Source of the DNA: Bacteroidota bacterium
Lineage (GTDB): Bacteria; Bacteroidota; Ignavibacteria; OLB7
Direction: 5' to 3'
NCBI GenBank assembly: GCA_018266795.1
Contig: JAFDZV010000038.1
Location: 1-64,000 of the forward strand
DNA length: 64,000 nucleotides
Of the stretch, positions 34,231-43,793 are shown piece by piece. The notes under the pieces are model-generated. The model was not told the DNA's origin. It worked only from the letters and a program-made list of their open reading frames with translations, and did no database searches. The translations under genes were made by a program, and so were the position numbers. Position 1 is the first letter of the stretch, and every line of letters starts with the position of its first letter.

Positions 34231-35709
34231 ATGCTTCCCGATGACGATATCTGCTACAGGGCGCTGGTGACGCGCGATGCCCGGTTCGACGGGCTCTTCT
34301 TCACATGCGTCACCACCACGGGAATCTTCTGCCGTCCGGTCTGTCCGGCGCCGACGCCGAAGCGCGAGAACTGCCGCTTCACAGCAAGCGCCGCCGCAGC
34401 GTTCGAAGCCGGCTTCCGGCCCTGCCTGCGCTGTCTGCCGGAGAAGGCGCCCAGCATCACGCGCGCCGAGGGAGGCACCTCCGTCGTTGAGCGTGCGCTG
34501 GCGCTGATCAACGCAGGGGCGCTGGACGAGGGGAGCATTGCCGATCTGGCATCGGAACTCGGCGTGGCGGAGCGCCACCTGCGCCGTCTCTTCACGAAGG
34601 AACTGGGCGTCTCCCCGATATCCGTGGTGCAGACACGCCGCCTCCTCTTCGCGAAGCAGTTGCTGGACGAGACGTCGCTGCCGATCGTTCAGGTAGCGCT
34701 CGGCGCCGGCTTCAAGAGCCTACGGCGGTTCAACGATGTGATCCGCACAACGTACCGGCGCTCGCCGCGCGAGCTTCGCAGGCATGCGCACCGGGCGCCG
34801 GCAGGAACCGGTATCACGCTGAAGCTGCCGTACGTGGCGCCGTACGACTGGAGCGCGCTGATCGGCTTCCTGGCGCCCCGCGCAATCCCCGGCGTGGAGT
34901 CCGTAACGCACGAACGCTATGCGCGCACGATCGAGCTGGACGGACATCACGGCATGGTGGAGGTGGCGCCGTGCGCCGATGAGCATGCGCTGCAGGCAAC
35001 GATTGCCTTTCCGGATGTGGCGGCGCTGGTGCGGATCGTGGACCGCCTGCGCGCCCAGTTCGATCTGGGGGCGAACGCTCCGGAGATCGCCGCACATCTT
35101 GCGCGCGATCCCCGTCTGAAGGGATCCGCGCGGCGGCGGCCCGGGCTGCGCGTTCCGGGCGCGTGGGATCGATTCGAGCTTGCAGTGCGCGCCATCCTGG
35201 GTCAGCAGGTGAGCGTTGCGGCGGCAACCACGCTCGCAGGGCGCATCGTTCGCGCGTTCGGCAGGCCGCTCCAGATGGATGGCGACGCGGCGGCGCGCTT
35301 CGGCCTGACCCATCTCTTCCCGACGCCGGAGAACCTTGCCGATGCGGACCTTGCCGGCATCGGCCTCACGCGGGCACGTGCGGAGACCGTGCGGGCATTC
35401 GCGGCCGCCGTTGCGCACGATCCCGCGCTGCTGCGCGATCCCGCCCACATGACCGACTGCGCCGTGCAACGCCTTACGTCGCTCCCCGGCATCGGCCGCT
35501 GGACCGCACAGTATATCTCGATGCGTGCGCTCCGCCAGCCCGATGCATTCCCCGCAACCGATCTCTGGATCAAACGCGCCATCGAAGCAACCGAGGGGCA
35601 CGTAACGCCGAAGCGCTGCATCGAGATCGCGGAGGCGTGGCGACCCTGGAGAGCATATGCAGCATTCCATCTCTGGTCCATGATCGGAGAGAACACAAAC
35701 GAGGGATAA
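34231..35709 (+). CDS. AdaA-AlkA fusion: transcription activator / DNA-3-methyladenine glycosylase
   Basis: A protein of 492 aa in three parts. Residues 1-80: Ada zinc domain with FCRPVCPAP and RPCLRCLPE, supplying the four Cys that bind zinc and accept methyl from phosphotriesters. Residues about 85-185: AraC-type DNA-binding helices (IADLASELGVAERHLRRLFT, then VALGAGFKSLRRFNDVIRTT). Residues about 195-492: AlkA N-domain and HhH-GPD glycosylase with LPGIGRWTAQYISMR and the catalytic Asp in FPATDLW. It senses alkyl damage, activates repair genes and excises 3-methyladenine. A TATACTTG box starts 12 bp before ATG. ogt follows directly. Confidence 0.93.
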   Translation: MLPDDDICYRALVTRDARFDGLFFTCVTTTGIFCRPVCPAPTPKRENCRFTASAAAAFEAGFRPCLRCLPEKAPSITRAEGGTSVVERALALINAGALDEGSIADLASELGVAERHLRRLFTKELGVSPISVVQTRRLLFAKQLLDETSLPIVQVALGAGFKSLRRFNDVIRTTYRRSPRELRRHAHRAPAGTGITLKLPYVAPYDWSALIGFLAPRAIPGVESVTHERYARTIELDGHHGMVEVAPCADEHALQATIAFPDVAALVRIVDRLRAQFDLGANAPEIAAHLARDPRLKGSARRRPGLRVPGAWDRFELAVRAILGQQVSVAAATTLAGRIVRAFGRPLQMDGDAAARFGLTHLFPTPENLADADLAGIGLTRARAETVRAFAAAVAHDPALLRDPAHMTDCAVQRLTSLPGIGRWTAQYISMRALRQPDAFPATDLWIKRAIEATEGHVTPKRCIEIAEAWRPWRAYAAFHLWSMIGENTNEG

Positions 35710-35713
35710 CGTG

Positions 35714-36286
35714 ATGAGTACGAAGGAGCTTCTGTTCGATACGATTCAATCGCCGGTGGGGCCGCTGACAATCGTGAGCGACGGCACGAGCATCGTTACG
35801 CTCGAGTTCGGAAGCCACGAAGGCCGGATGGAGAAGATGCTGGAGTCCCGCTTCGGTGCGATAACGATGCGTAAGCAGAGCGATCCGCTTGGCGGCGCGT
35901 CCGCTCTGGAAGCGTATCTCGCAGGCGAGTTGAACGCGCTGGACCCGCTCCCCGTCGATCCGGGAGGCACGCCGTTCCAGCAGAAGGTATGGCGCGCGCT
36001 TCGCGCCATTCCCGTTGGGCATGCAATCTCCTATGCGGAGCTGGCGACGATGGTGGAGCAGCCGACGGCCTATCGCGCCGTCGGGAATGCGAACTCGCGC
36101 AACCCGATCGCGATCGCGATTCCCTGCCATCGCGTGATCGGCTCCAGCGCGGCGCTGACCGGCTACGCCGGAGGGCTGGACCGCAAGCGATGGCTGCTGG
36201 AGCACGAGGGGTTCAATCGATCCGCCTTCGCCGCCTCCGAGCGCGAGCGCCGGCATCATGGAACGGAGCCGATCGCGTTCTTCTGA
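35714..36286 (+). CDS. ogt: Methylated-DNA-[protein]-cysteine S-methyltransferase
   Basis: A protein of 190 aa from ATG 35714 (GTG 35711 adjoins it), 4 bp after the AdaA-AlkA gene. The active-site motif IPCHRVIGSS carries the acceptor Cys. Upstream are the arginine-finger/helix-turn-helix region FQQKVWRALRAIPVGHAISY and GNANSRNPIAI, and a GYAGGLDRKRWLLEHE end. It repairs O6-methylguanine by suicide transfer. With its neighbour it forms a two-gene adaptive-response operon that splits Ada between AdaA (on AlkA) and this protein. Confidence 0.92.
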   Translation: MSTKELLFDTIQSPVGPLTIVSDGTSIVTLEFGSHEGRMEKMLESRFGAITMRKQSDPLGGASALEAYLAGELNALDPLPVDPGGTPFQQKVWRALRAIPVGHAISYAELATMVEQPTAYRAVGNANSRNPIAIAIPCHRVIGSSAALTGYAGGLDRKRWLLEHEGFNRSAFAASERERRHHGTEPIAFF

Positions 36287-36339
36287 TCATGGTTATCTGC
36301 TACGGAACATCGTGATGATTCGGCGTGCAGGGAATCAGC

Positions 36340-36446
36340 GGGTCATCCCGAACGAGGTGAGCGATCCTGCCGGTACAGGGCCGGATGAAGTCGGATGATC
36401 TGCGTCAGGACCCTTCGCCCGATCGGAATCGGACCCAGGGTGACAC
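36340..36446. mobile_element. MITE-like imperfect palindrome
   Basis: The left end GGGTCATCCCGAACGAGGTG and a right end that reads GTCACCCTGGGTCCGATTCC on the opposite strand form a long imperfect inverted repeat of about 105 bp. It has no coding potential. It shares GTCATCC ends with the element at 32662. Confidence 0.5.
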
Positions 36447-36547
36447 CCCGGTTGTTCCATGCCGAGGGATACCTTGACAGAATCGGGATTGATGTTCTCG
36501 CAACGTCCCCGCGTTGGCCGTTCACATCCATTACGCATCGGCCGGCA

Positions 36548-39500
36548 TTACCGCACAGTCACCTTCGCGCTGATGATGTCGCGATCGGTCCGCACCACAA
36601 CCAGGTAGACTCCGGCAGCGAGATTGTCCGCCGGCACCGCGTAGCGCCCGCGGTATGCGGCCGGCAGCGGCACATGATAGAGCTCCCGCCCAAGCAGATC
36701 GTACACCATCAACTCCGCGTCCGACGGGCGCGGCAGATGCAACTGCACCATGAACTCGCCGCTCGCGGGATTCGGATAGACATCGATATGTCCCGGAGCC
36801 GCGGCAACTCCGGGCTCCGCGTCCGGAACGGCCGCAACGTAGTCCGTCACGTGGAACTGGTAGTTCAACTGGCTGCCGAACTCCGCGGAGAACTCCCGCA
36901 CCACCTCACCGGTCAGCTCATAGATCAGCCGGCCGGAGCCGCGTCCCGAACCGCTGTGATAGTAGTAGTAGAGGCCATCGTTGCCGGAATCCTTCAGCGT
37001 GAACTGATAGCAGCCGTCGGGAAGATTCAACGTGTCGCGATAGCGCGTGTTGTTGGCAAGCGATGAACGGTTGAGCATCACCGCGCCGGTAACCGCATCG
37101 GTCACCGTGTAGCTGGTCTCGGAGCCCTTGTTGTTGGTGTTGATCTCCACGATCACGCGATCGTGCAGCCCGTCAACCGGCGCCTGCACGGATTCCGCAG
37201 TATCGTTCAGATGATACTGGTCGCTCACACCGTTCACGCTTGCGATGACGGCGCGGAACGGCGCCGCGACTCCGGTATCCTGAGCGAACGATGCAAGCGA
37301 GATATCCGCGGACTCCGTGAACGCCAGGCTTCCGCTCCAGCGATAGAGGCTCTGCGCCCTCCCCACGCCGCCGTAAAGGATGTCCACGGTGGTGATCGGC
37401 GTGGTGCCGTTGTTGCGGAGCGTGATGGCGGGAGCGCCGCAGCTCGGATTGTTGCGGCGGTAGACCGGCCCGTCGTTCGGCGAGATGATCCGCTCGATGG
37501 AGGCATCCAGCGCGAAGTTCGGAGGGCCGTACGTGATGAGCTGCGTGGCCACCTCCACACGAGGCGTGTCCAGCGGCGTGCCCATTGTGTACGGCTCAAC
37601 GTTGTAATCCAGCGTGTATGTTCCTCCGGGCTTCACCTTCTCCGAGAGTTCCACATCGAACGTCTGCACCGGCGTGCCCGGACAGAAGTTGGCGCGCGAG
37701 CGAACCCAGTCTCCTCCCTGCGGGAAGATCGGCGAAAGCCCGCAGTCATCACGCCAGAGAAGCCGCGAGAACACCGGCTCGTCATCGAGCAGGATCGTGT
37801 GCTGCTTCGGGCAGTAGGAGGCGCAGTTGTTCGCGTCGCTCCCCAGCCCCACGCTCCGCACCTTCAACCGCACATTCGCCGCGTCCTGCGGGATGGCCAG
37901 TTGCAGCGGTTTCAGATCCTCCTCGATCGAGCGCGCGGCGCCGTACGTGAACGTTCCGTTCCAGAGATTGGTCACCGAGATCGGATCGCGCGCGGGGATG
38001 CCGGGATAGAAGTCGAAGGCAACGTCCACGAGTGCGCTCACGGCATCCAGCTGCAGTTGAACCGAGTCGTGCAGCAGCGGCAGATAGTCCGTCACATCGT
38101 AGGTCCACGTATAGCCATCGCCCAGATTCACCCCGGTGCCGAACGGCATCGTAAGGCGCCCGAGCTCGTAACGCTCCGGGCGGACACGGTGCCATGTTGC
38201 CGTCCAGCTCTCCTGATGAATCACCGTGTCCGGCTGCGAAGCCATCGTATCGAGCGGCGTGCCGTTTTTCGCGAAGCGATAGTGGCGCACATCGGGAGGC
38301 CACACCAGCATCGTGTCGTTCGCCATCGCGGAGTCCCCCTCCTGCCGGTATCGCACCACGGGAATCGGGTCCAGCGGTATCGAGTCCAGAACGATCGTGG
38401 TGTCGTAGCGCGTGGCGTACGTTCCCTGTTCGAAGATCACGTTCGGGCGCCAGTTCCACCGGGCCGTGTTCATGAACTGCGTCGCGTTGTCCGACGGGAA
38501 GAAGCGCATCGCACCGGTGAACGTTGCATCGTTTCCGCGGCCGCTGGCATCCTTCGTGCCGAGCGGCGAGTACTGCTCCAGCGGATAGTATGCCACCAGA
38601 TCGTCGCTGAACGGATGGTAGATCCCGAGGGCCGGATGCCTGATCCGCGGATCGATCCCCATCCAGCCGCGAATCGTTGCCGAGGGGATCTCGCGTTTCC
38701 ATATCGCGACGCCGGTGATGCTGTCCGCGATGCTCGCGCCGCGATCCACGATCGGCGCCCCGACACGCAGCCGCGCAAGCCCGTTGAGCGTGCGGGATAT
38801 CAGGCGCACCTGTTTCACCATATAGCCGTCCATGTAGATCCGGATACGCGAGTGGCGCAGGTTCTTCGTGAAGGTCCAGTAGTGGTAGCCGCCGTCGTTC
38901 GGATAGCCGTTCAGATCCTTCCACACGTAATCGCCGGTGCAGAAGCGCCCGGCATCCCAGTAGAGAACGTTGTTCGTGCTGTCCACATACACCCGCACGA
39001 TCGGCCGGTTGAAGCGGTCCACACCTTCCAGCAGCACCTTGTGGAAGTCGCCGGGAAGAAGCGAGCCATGCGTCCAGAACGCGATCGTCATCTCGCTGTC
39101 GATCTCCGGAAAGGCGGAGGCCGGAACCTCCAGACCGGAGATGCCGGGAGCGGAGAAGAACATGTGCGGCGTTGTGCTGTAGACGCCCAGCGTCGTGTCC
39201 GTGGCGGTTCCATCCACACGCGTATCGATGCCGAGCGTATCGCCGTTGCGAAACGCCATGTCCACGATCAGGTTCTGCCCCGGCTTCCACTCGTAGTCGT
39301 AGAGGAACGGGATCACGTACCAGCCGGTATCGGGAAAGCTGAAGGTGGCGCGCGGCAGCACGGTGAACAGGTTTCCGGCCGAGTCGTGCACGCCCGCCTT
39401 CACGAAGTTCCGTTGATAGAGATAGAGCGGCAGCGAATCCTCCTTCGTGGTGCCGAGCGCAATGGAGACATCCTTCAACGTGGTGCCCAGACGTGCGACA

Positions 39501-40057
39501 TGGTAGCGGAGGCCGGTGATCCTGCCCGGCTTCAACCCCGCGGTATCCAGTTCGTAGGAGCGCCACATGAACTCGGAGCGGGCAGCGGAGGCGCTCCCCA
39601 GAAACGGCGCGGAGGAGAGCGTGATGCCGGTGCCGATGAGGGCGGTACGAACCGGCGCCAGCTCCTCGCGATGCGCGGTGATCTCCATCCGCCCAACCAA
39701 CTGCCACGACTGATGCCGGACGAATGCGAGCGAATCTATCGGCCTGCCGTTCACCGTGTACCGGTACGCCCTCTCCGCAACGGTATCCACGTGGGCCAGC
39801 GGGTCGATCAGCACGATGTGGTGCATGTCCGCCTTCTCGCCGCACGGTGAATTGTAGGGACACCGAACCGTGTAGCGCATCAGCACGCGTTCGTAGCGGC
39901 CGCCGCGCGGAGGCATCTTGAAGACGCCGAACGGATCGGACTCGTAGACGAATGTCTGCACGGAAACCGGTTCGCGCCGCTGCGCCAACGCGTCGGTATG
40001 CGGCATGAGAAACGCCGATACGAAGAGTAGAACCTGCAGTTGAACGCAACGTCGCAT
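36548..40057 (-). CDS. PNGase F-like T9SS protein with changed catalytic residues
   Basis: A protein of 1169 aa with a signal peptide ending DALA. The PNGase F N-domain start is near residues 45-90 (YERVLMRYTVRCPYNSPCGE). Then come a LamG-like insert (about 300-470) and the PNGase F C-domain (about 620-830) with ELGRLTMPFGTG, NCASYCPKQHTI and PQGGDWVRSRANFCPG. Ig-like repeats and a T9SS sorting domain (VYPNPASGEF...AAGVYLVVVRTDR) follow. In PNGase F the catalytic Asp60 follows Cys-Asp-Glu-Trp; here the site reads CGEKAD (Ala at the Asp position, although Asp follows). The Glu206 site CAEWC is CASYC. It is probably a binding protein, not an active amidase, and is a tandem paralogue of the 43793-40344 gene. 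Confidence 0.85.
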   Translation of the reverse strand: MRRCVQLQVLLFVSAFLMPHTDALAQRREPVSVQTFVYESDPFGVFKMPPRGGRYERVLMRYTVRCPYNSPCGEKADMHHIVLIDPLAHVDTVAERAYRYTVNGRPIDSLAFVRHQSWQLVGRMEITAHREELAPVRTALIGTGITLSSAPFLGSASAARSEFMWRSYELDTAGLKPGRITGLRYHVARLGTTLKDVSIALGTTKEDSLPLYLYQRNFVKAGVHDSAGNLFTVLPRATFSFPDTGWYVIPFLYDYEWKPGQNLIVDMAFRNGDTLGIDTRVDGTATDTTLGVYSTTPHMFFSAPGISGLEVPASAFPEIDSEMTIAFWTHGSLLPGDFHKVLLEGVDRFNRPIVRVYVDSTNNVLYWDAGRFCTGDYVWKDLNGYPNDGGYHYWTFTKNLRHSRIRIYMDGYMVKQVRLISRTLNGLARLRVGAPIVDRGASIADSITGVAIWKREIPSATIRGWMGIDPRIRHPALGIYHPFSDDLVAYYPLEQYSPLGTKDASGRGNDATFTGAMRFFPSDNATQFMNTARWNWRPNVIFEQGTYATRYDTTIVLDSIPLDPIPVVRYRQEGDSAMANDTMLVWPPDVRHYRFAKNGTPLDTMASQPDTVIHQESWTATWHRVRPERYELGRLTMPFGTGVNLGDGYTWTYDVTDYLPLLHDSVQLQLDAVSALVDVAFDFYPGIPARDPISVTNLWNGTFTYGAARSIEEDLKPLQLAIPQDAANVRLKVRSVGLGSDANNCASYCPKQHTILLDDEPVFSRLLWRDDCGLSPIFPQGGDWVRSRANFCPGTPVQTFDVELSEKVKPGGTYTLDYNVEPYTMGTPLDTPRVEVATQLITYGPPNFALDASIERIISPNDGPVYRRNNPSCGAPAITLRNNGTTPITTVDILYGGVGRAQSLYRWSGSLAFTESADISLASFAQDTGVAAPFRAVIASVNGVSDQYHLNDTAESVQAPVDGLHDRVIVEINTNNKGSETSYTVTDAVTGAVMLNRSSLANNTRYRDTLNLPDGCYQFTLKDSGNDGLYYYYHSGSGRGSGRLIYELTGEVVREFSAEFGSQLNYQFHVTDYVAAVPDAEPGVAAAPGHIDVYPNPASGEFMVQLHLPRPSDAELMVYDLLGRELYHVPLPAAYRGRYAVPADNLAAGVYLVVVRTDRDIISAKVTVR

Positions 40058-40246
40058 CCTGACTCCCGGAAATAAAACGAACAGCTCTCGAGCAGGGAGG
40101 TGCCGCGCGACCGCGGCGGTAGTACGAGTGGCCGCATGCTATGACCCGCAAGACAACCGGGGCGTTACATACGTGCCGTGCCTCACCGGACCGCGCACTC
40201 CCTGCCGGATGCAGAAGGATCGTGCACCCGCAACTCTTCAATCGAA

Positions 40247-40277
40247 GCGGGGCATGCGATCCCCTCGCATGCCCCGC
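40247..40277 (-). terminator. Strong hairpin after the PNGase F-like gene
   Basis: Perfect 13-bp arms GCGGGGCATGCGA/TCGCATGCCCCGC with a 5-nt loop, 67 bp beyond the stop at 40344 on the minus strand. The following sequence is only moderately T-rich. Confidence 0.65.
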
Positions 40278-40343
40278 CGGATTGAATGTCCATCGCTCTC
40301 GACGTTCCGCAGCACGGCGGCTCGATTGCAGTCGGGCCCGGAG

Positions 40344-43300
40344 TTATCGCACCACGATCTTCTTCGTAAGCGTCTCCGCTCCGGCCCGCACCGCCACCAG
40401 GTAGGCGCCGGACGGAAGCGAGCGAAGATCAACCGGGAACGATCCGTTGGTCACGTTCTTCAGCATCGCGTGATGAACGCTGTTGCCGAGCATGTCTGTA
40501 ACCGTGAGCTCCACACTCTGCGCGGCGCGCAGCCAGAGATTCACCGTGAACTCACCGTTCGTGGGATTGGGATACACCTCCATCCTGCTTCCATTCTCCT
40601 CGATGCCGGGAAGCGGCGCGTCCGCTGCGAGATCGAAGCCCACCGTGAACTGCTGGTAGATCTCGCCGCCGAAGTCCGCATTGAAGCTGCGGATGGTTGC
40701 GCCGTTGTCCGCGCGGCGGATACGCATGGAGCCGGTCCCCTGCGCGGTGTTCGCCCACCACGAAAGGCCATCGCCTCCAAGATCCACCAGCCGGAACTCG
40801 TAGCAGCCGTCGGGCAGCGTCAACGTATCGCGATAGTAGGTCTCGCCGTCAAGATTGCTCCGGTCCACCACAACGCGTCCGGTTACCGCATCCTTCAACT
40901 GATAGCTGTTCTCGGCGGGGCTGTCGTTGGTATGCAGCTCCAGATAGAACGTCTTCGGGAACACGGGCGGCACGTCGTACGTGGCGGTTGCGGTGTTGTT
41001 GTATTCATACTGGTCGTCGCCGCCGTTCGGCTTGCTTACCGTCACCGTGAACTGCCGGCCGGTTGCGCCGGACCACGAGATCTCACCCAGCTGCACATCC
41101 GCGCTCTCCATGAAATCGAGTTGCCCGGTCCAGTGATAGACCGACTGCGGAGCCCCCTGCACGCCGTACTGAATGTCCAGGCTCGTGAGCGGCGTGGAGC
41201 CCGTGTTGCGGATCGTGATGAGAGGATTGCTGCAGATCGGGTTCATCCGCTTGTACAGATCGGTCTTCCCCGGAGCCTTGATCTCCACAACGGCCGCGTC
41301 CAGCGTGAAGTTCGGCGGACCGTAGGTAACCAGCTGCGTCTCGATCTGGTAGTATGGCGTGCTTCCCTGGCCGTTCCAGGTGTACGGTGTGACGTTGTAG
41401 TCCAGTGTCACCGAATCACCGGGATGCACCCACGGCGTCAGCTCGAAGTTGTAGGTCCAGACCTCGGCGCCGGGGCACCAGTTGGAGCGGCTGTACACCC
41501 AGGTGCCTCCCTGCGGATACACCGGGTTGAGATTGCAGTTGTCGCGCCAGACGGTTTTCTGGAAACGGTTCGTGCCGTCGACGGTGATCGTGTGATCCTT
41601 CGCGCAGAACTCGGAGCAGTTCTCGTTGCCGCCGAAGCCGTGCCCGGTGGGCGTCACGCGGATACGGGTGTTGGCAGCGTTCTCCGGGATCTTCACGCGC
41701 AGCGGATGCAGGTAATCCTCGATGGACTTCGCACCGCCGTAGCCGAAGCCACCGTTCCAGAGATTGGTCACGGAGATCGGATCGCGCGGCGGTGTTCCCT
41801 TCACGAACTCGAACGTTACATCCACCAGTTCCTGCTGGTTGTATGCATTCAGATGTACCGTGTCGTGCAGCAACGGCCGGAAGTCGCTTACGTCGTACGT
41901 CCACGTGAACCCCTCGCCCAGGCTCAGGCCGTTGCCGTACGGTGTGATGTACCGGCCAAGCTCGAAGCGGTTCACGATCTCGAACTTCCGGAAGTAGGGC
42001 GTGCGGGTCTGATGGATCACGGAGTCCGGCGTGACGCGCGAGGAATCCGTTGCGGCCCCCTGCCTGTTGAATGCGTAGCGATTGAAGCCGGCCGGCCAAA
42101 CAGTGAGCACCTTGTCCGGGAGTGTGGAGTCCTGCGTGTTGCGATAGAGCACCACCTGCAGCGGATCGGCCTGCACGGAGTCCACGGCCACCGTGGTATC
42201 GTACGTGGAGGTGTACTTCCCCTGCTCGAAGACGATGTGCGGACGCTGAGCCGTGGGTGCCATGCCCGAATAGATCTCGGCGCCCGGCACGCTGTACGGC
42301 GCGGGAGGTCCGGTCATCGCGGCATCGAATCCGTTGCCGCTGGAGTCCGCCGCCACCAGCAGATTGTTTCCACCGAACTTGTAGTAGGCACGAAGGTTGG
42401 CACGGAACGGATGCGAGTTGTCCAGCTCGCGTCCCAGATAGCTCTTGATGGTGGTTGCGTCCAGTTCCGCATTCCAGACCGCGAACTCGTCCACGTTGCC
42501 GTCGTAGTTGCTGTCGCCGCTCGCGCCGGAGCCGATTCTGAATCTCGTGATGCCGCCCATCGGCTTCTTCTTGCTGCCGGTGGAGGTGAAGAGAACGCCG
42601 TTGAGATAGATCTTCATCGTCCCGGCCTTCACATTCTTCGTCACTGTCCAGTAGCTCCACTTCCCCTTGTAGTCCGTTGCGCTGGCGGCCTTGGAGAGAC
42701 GGTCGTACGCTCCGGCCGCGTTCCCCGCATCCCAGTAGACGGTGCCGTCGGACCATGGAAGATGCAGGTTCAGCACGCGCTGGCCATCCTTGTTCACGCC
42801 TTCGAAGATGCTCTGCTCCTGCGGCTGGTAGAGCGGATTGCCGTAGGCCCAGAAGCCGATCGTGATGGCGCTGTCGGCATTGTCGAAAACGTTCGCGGGA
42901 ACATCGATGTAGTCGCGCCCCTCGAAGTGAAGCGCCTGCTCCGGCGCGTTCTGGAAGCGGGCAAGCGCATGCCCCTGCGACGTCTCGAACGCGATCATCG
43001 TACCCGGCAGCGGCGTGGCCTGATCGTAGCTCACATCAACGGCGATGTTCGACGTGCCGTTCCATGTGAACGGCGTCGGGAAATCCAGGCGCTGCCATCC
43101 GGCGGGAAGTGCGATGTCGCGCAGATAGCAGGTCGTGAATCCATCGGTCTCGTAGGAGTTGGTTGTCAGCGAATCGCGCGTACTGGCCTTCATCCGGACC
43201 ATGAGATTCTTGATCACCTGCCCCCCCGTGGTCACGTTGAAGCGGATGCCGGTGACGTCGCCCGCCTTCAACCCGGCCGCCAGAAGCTCCGTCTTGCTCC

Positions 43301-43793
43301 AGAGAAACTGCATGCGCCCGCGCGGGCCATTGGTCAGCTGCATGGAATTGCCGAGCGGTGGGTTGGCGATCATCGCGGAGTCGAAGGAGGTGATACCGGT
43401 ACGCGTCACACCCACAAGCACGCGCGGGAAGTAGCGCCACGACGGCGTTCGCATGAAGGCGATGGAGTCGAGGACCTGGTTGTCCACACGGAAATGATAG
43501 GCGGTGTCGATGGTGGAATCCACCAGCCCGGTGTGCTGGAACAGGTAGATGTACATCAGATAATCCCACTCGCCGCACTGAGCATCCAGCGGGCATCGCA
43601 GCTTGTAGTGCATCAGCACCTTCTCGTAGCGTTCGCTCAGGGGCGGAAGCACGAAGCGGGCGTCCGACGGCGAACCGTAGGTGAAGGTCTGCACCACAAC
43701 GGAACTGCCAGGCTGGGCGTGAAGCGGATATGCAGACAGGACCGCGATCATCGCGACGAAGAACGCAAGGCGGCCGGTGGTAACACTGTTCAT
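40344..43793 (-). CDS. PNGase F-like peptide:N-glycanase with LamG insert, T9SS-secreted
   Basis: A protein of 1149 aa from ATG 43793. The signal peptide ends AYPLHAQ. The PNGase F N-domain has CGEWD with D77 at the position of catalytic Asp60. A LamG/concanavalin-like insert spans about 285-450 (GFWAYGN, DAGNAAGAYDR, WTVTKNVKAGTMKIYLNG). The fold resumes at FELGRYITPYGNG (about 610) and the C-domain contains CSEFC with E728 matching catalytic Glu206, then HTITVDG and PQGGTWVYSRSNWCPG. A T9SS domain (VYPNPTNGEF...SGAYLVAVRAGAE) closes it. PNGase F removes N-glycans from proteins. I could not place the third catalytic Glu (118). The substrate is inferred. Confidence 0.87.
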   Translation of the reverse strand: MNSVTTGRLAFFVAMIAVLSAYPLHAQPGSSVVVQTFTYGSPSDARFVLPPLSERYEKVLMHYKLRCPLDAQCGEWDYLMYIYLFQHTGLVDSTIDTAYHFRVDNQVLDSIAFMRTPSWRYFPRVLVGVTRTGITSFDSAMIANPPLGNSMQLTNGPRGRMQFLWSKTELLAAGLKAGDVTGIRFNVTTGGQVIKNLMVRMKASTRDSLTTNSYETDGFTTCYLRDIALPAGWQRLDFPTPFTWNGTSNIAVDVSYDQATPLPGTMIAFETSQGHALARFQNAPEQALHFEGRDYIDVPANVFDNADSAITIGFWAYGNPLYQPQEQSIFEGVNKDGQRVLNLHLPWSDGTVYWDAGNAAGAYDRLSKAASATDYKGKWSYWTVTKNVKAGTMKIYLNGVLFTSTGSKKKPMGGITRFRIGSGASGDSNYDGNVDEFAVWNAELDATTIKSYLGRELDNSHPFRANLRAYYKFGGNNLLVAADSSGNGFDAAMTGPPAPYSVPGAEIYSGMAPTAQRPHIVFEQGKYTSTYDTTVAVDSVQADPLQVVLYRNTQDSTLPDKVLTVWPAGFNRYAFNRQGAATDSSRVTPDSVIHQTRTPYFRKFEIVNRFELGRYITPYGNGLSLGEGFTWTYDVSDFRPLLHDTVHLNAYNQQELVDVTFEFVKGTPPRDPISVTNLWNGGFGYGGAKSIEDYLHPLRVKIPENAANTRIRVTPTGHGFGGNENCSEFCAKDHTITVDGTNRFQKTVWRDNCNLNPVYPQGGTWVYSRSNWCPGAEVWTYNFELTPWVHPGDSVTLDYNVTPYTWNGQGSTPYYQIETQLVTYGPPNFTLDAAVVEIKAPGKTDLYKRMNPICSNPLITIRNTGSTPLTSLDIQYGVQGAPQSVYHWTGQLDFMESADVQLGEISWSGATGRQFTVTVSKPNGGDDQYEYNNTATATYDVPPVFPKTFYLELHTNDSPAENSYQLKDAVTGRVVVDRSNLDGETYYRDTLTLPDGCYEFRLVDLGGDGLSWWANTAQGTGSMRIRRADNGATIRSFNADFGGEIYQQFTVGFDLAADAPLPGIEENGSRMEVYPNPTNGEFTVNLWLRAAQSVELTVTDMLGNSVHHAMLKNVTNGSFPVDLRSLPSGAYLVAVRAGAETLTKKIVVR

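Noticed and set aside
37163-39850. Plus-strand open frame of 895 codons
   Set aside because: Antisense shadow of the PNGase F-like gene in high-GC DNA; no protein-like motifs.
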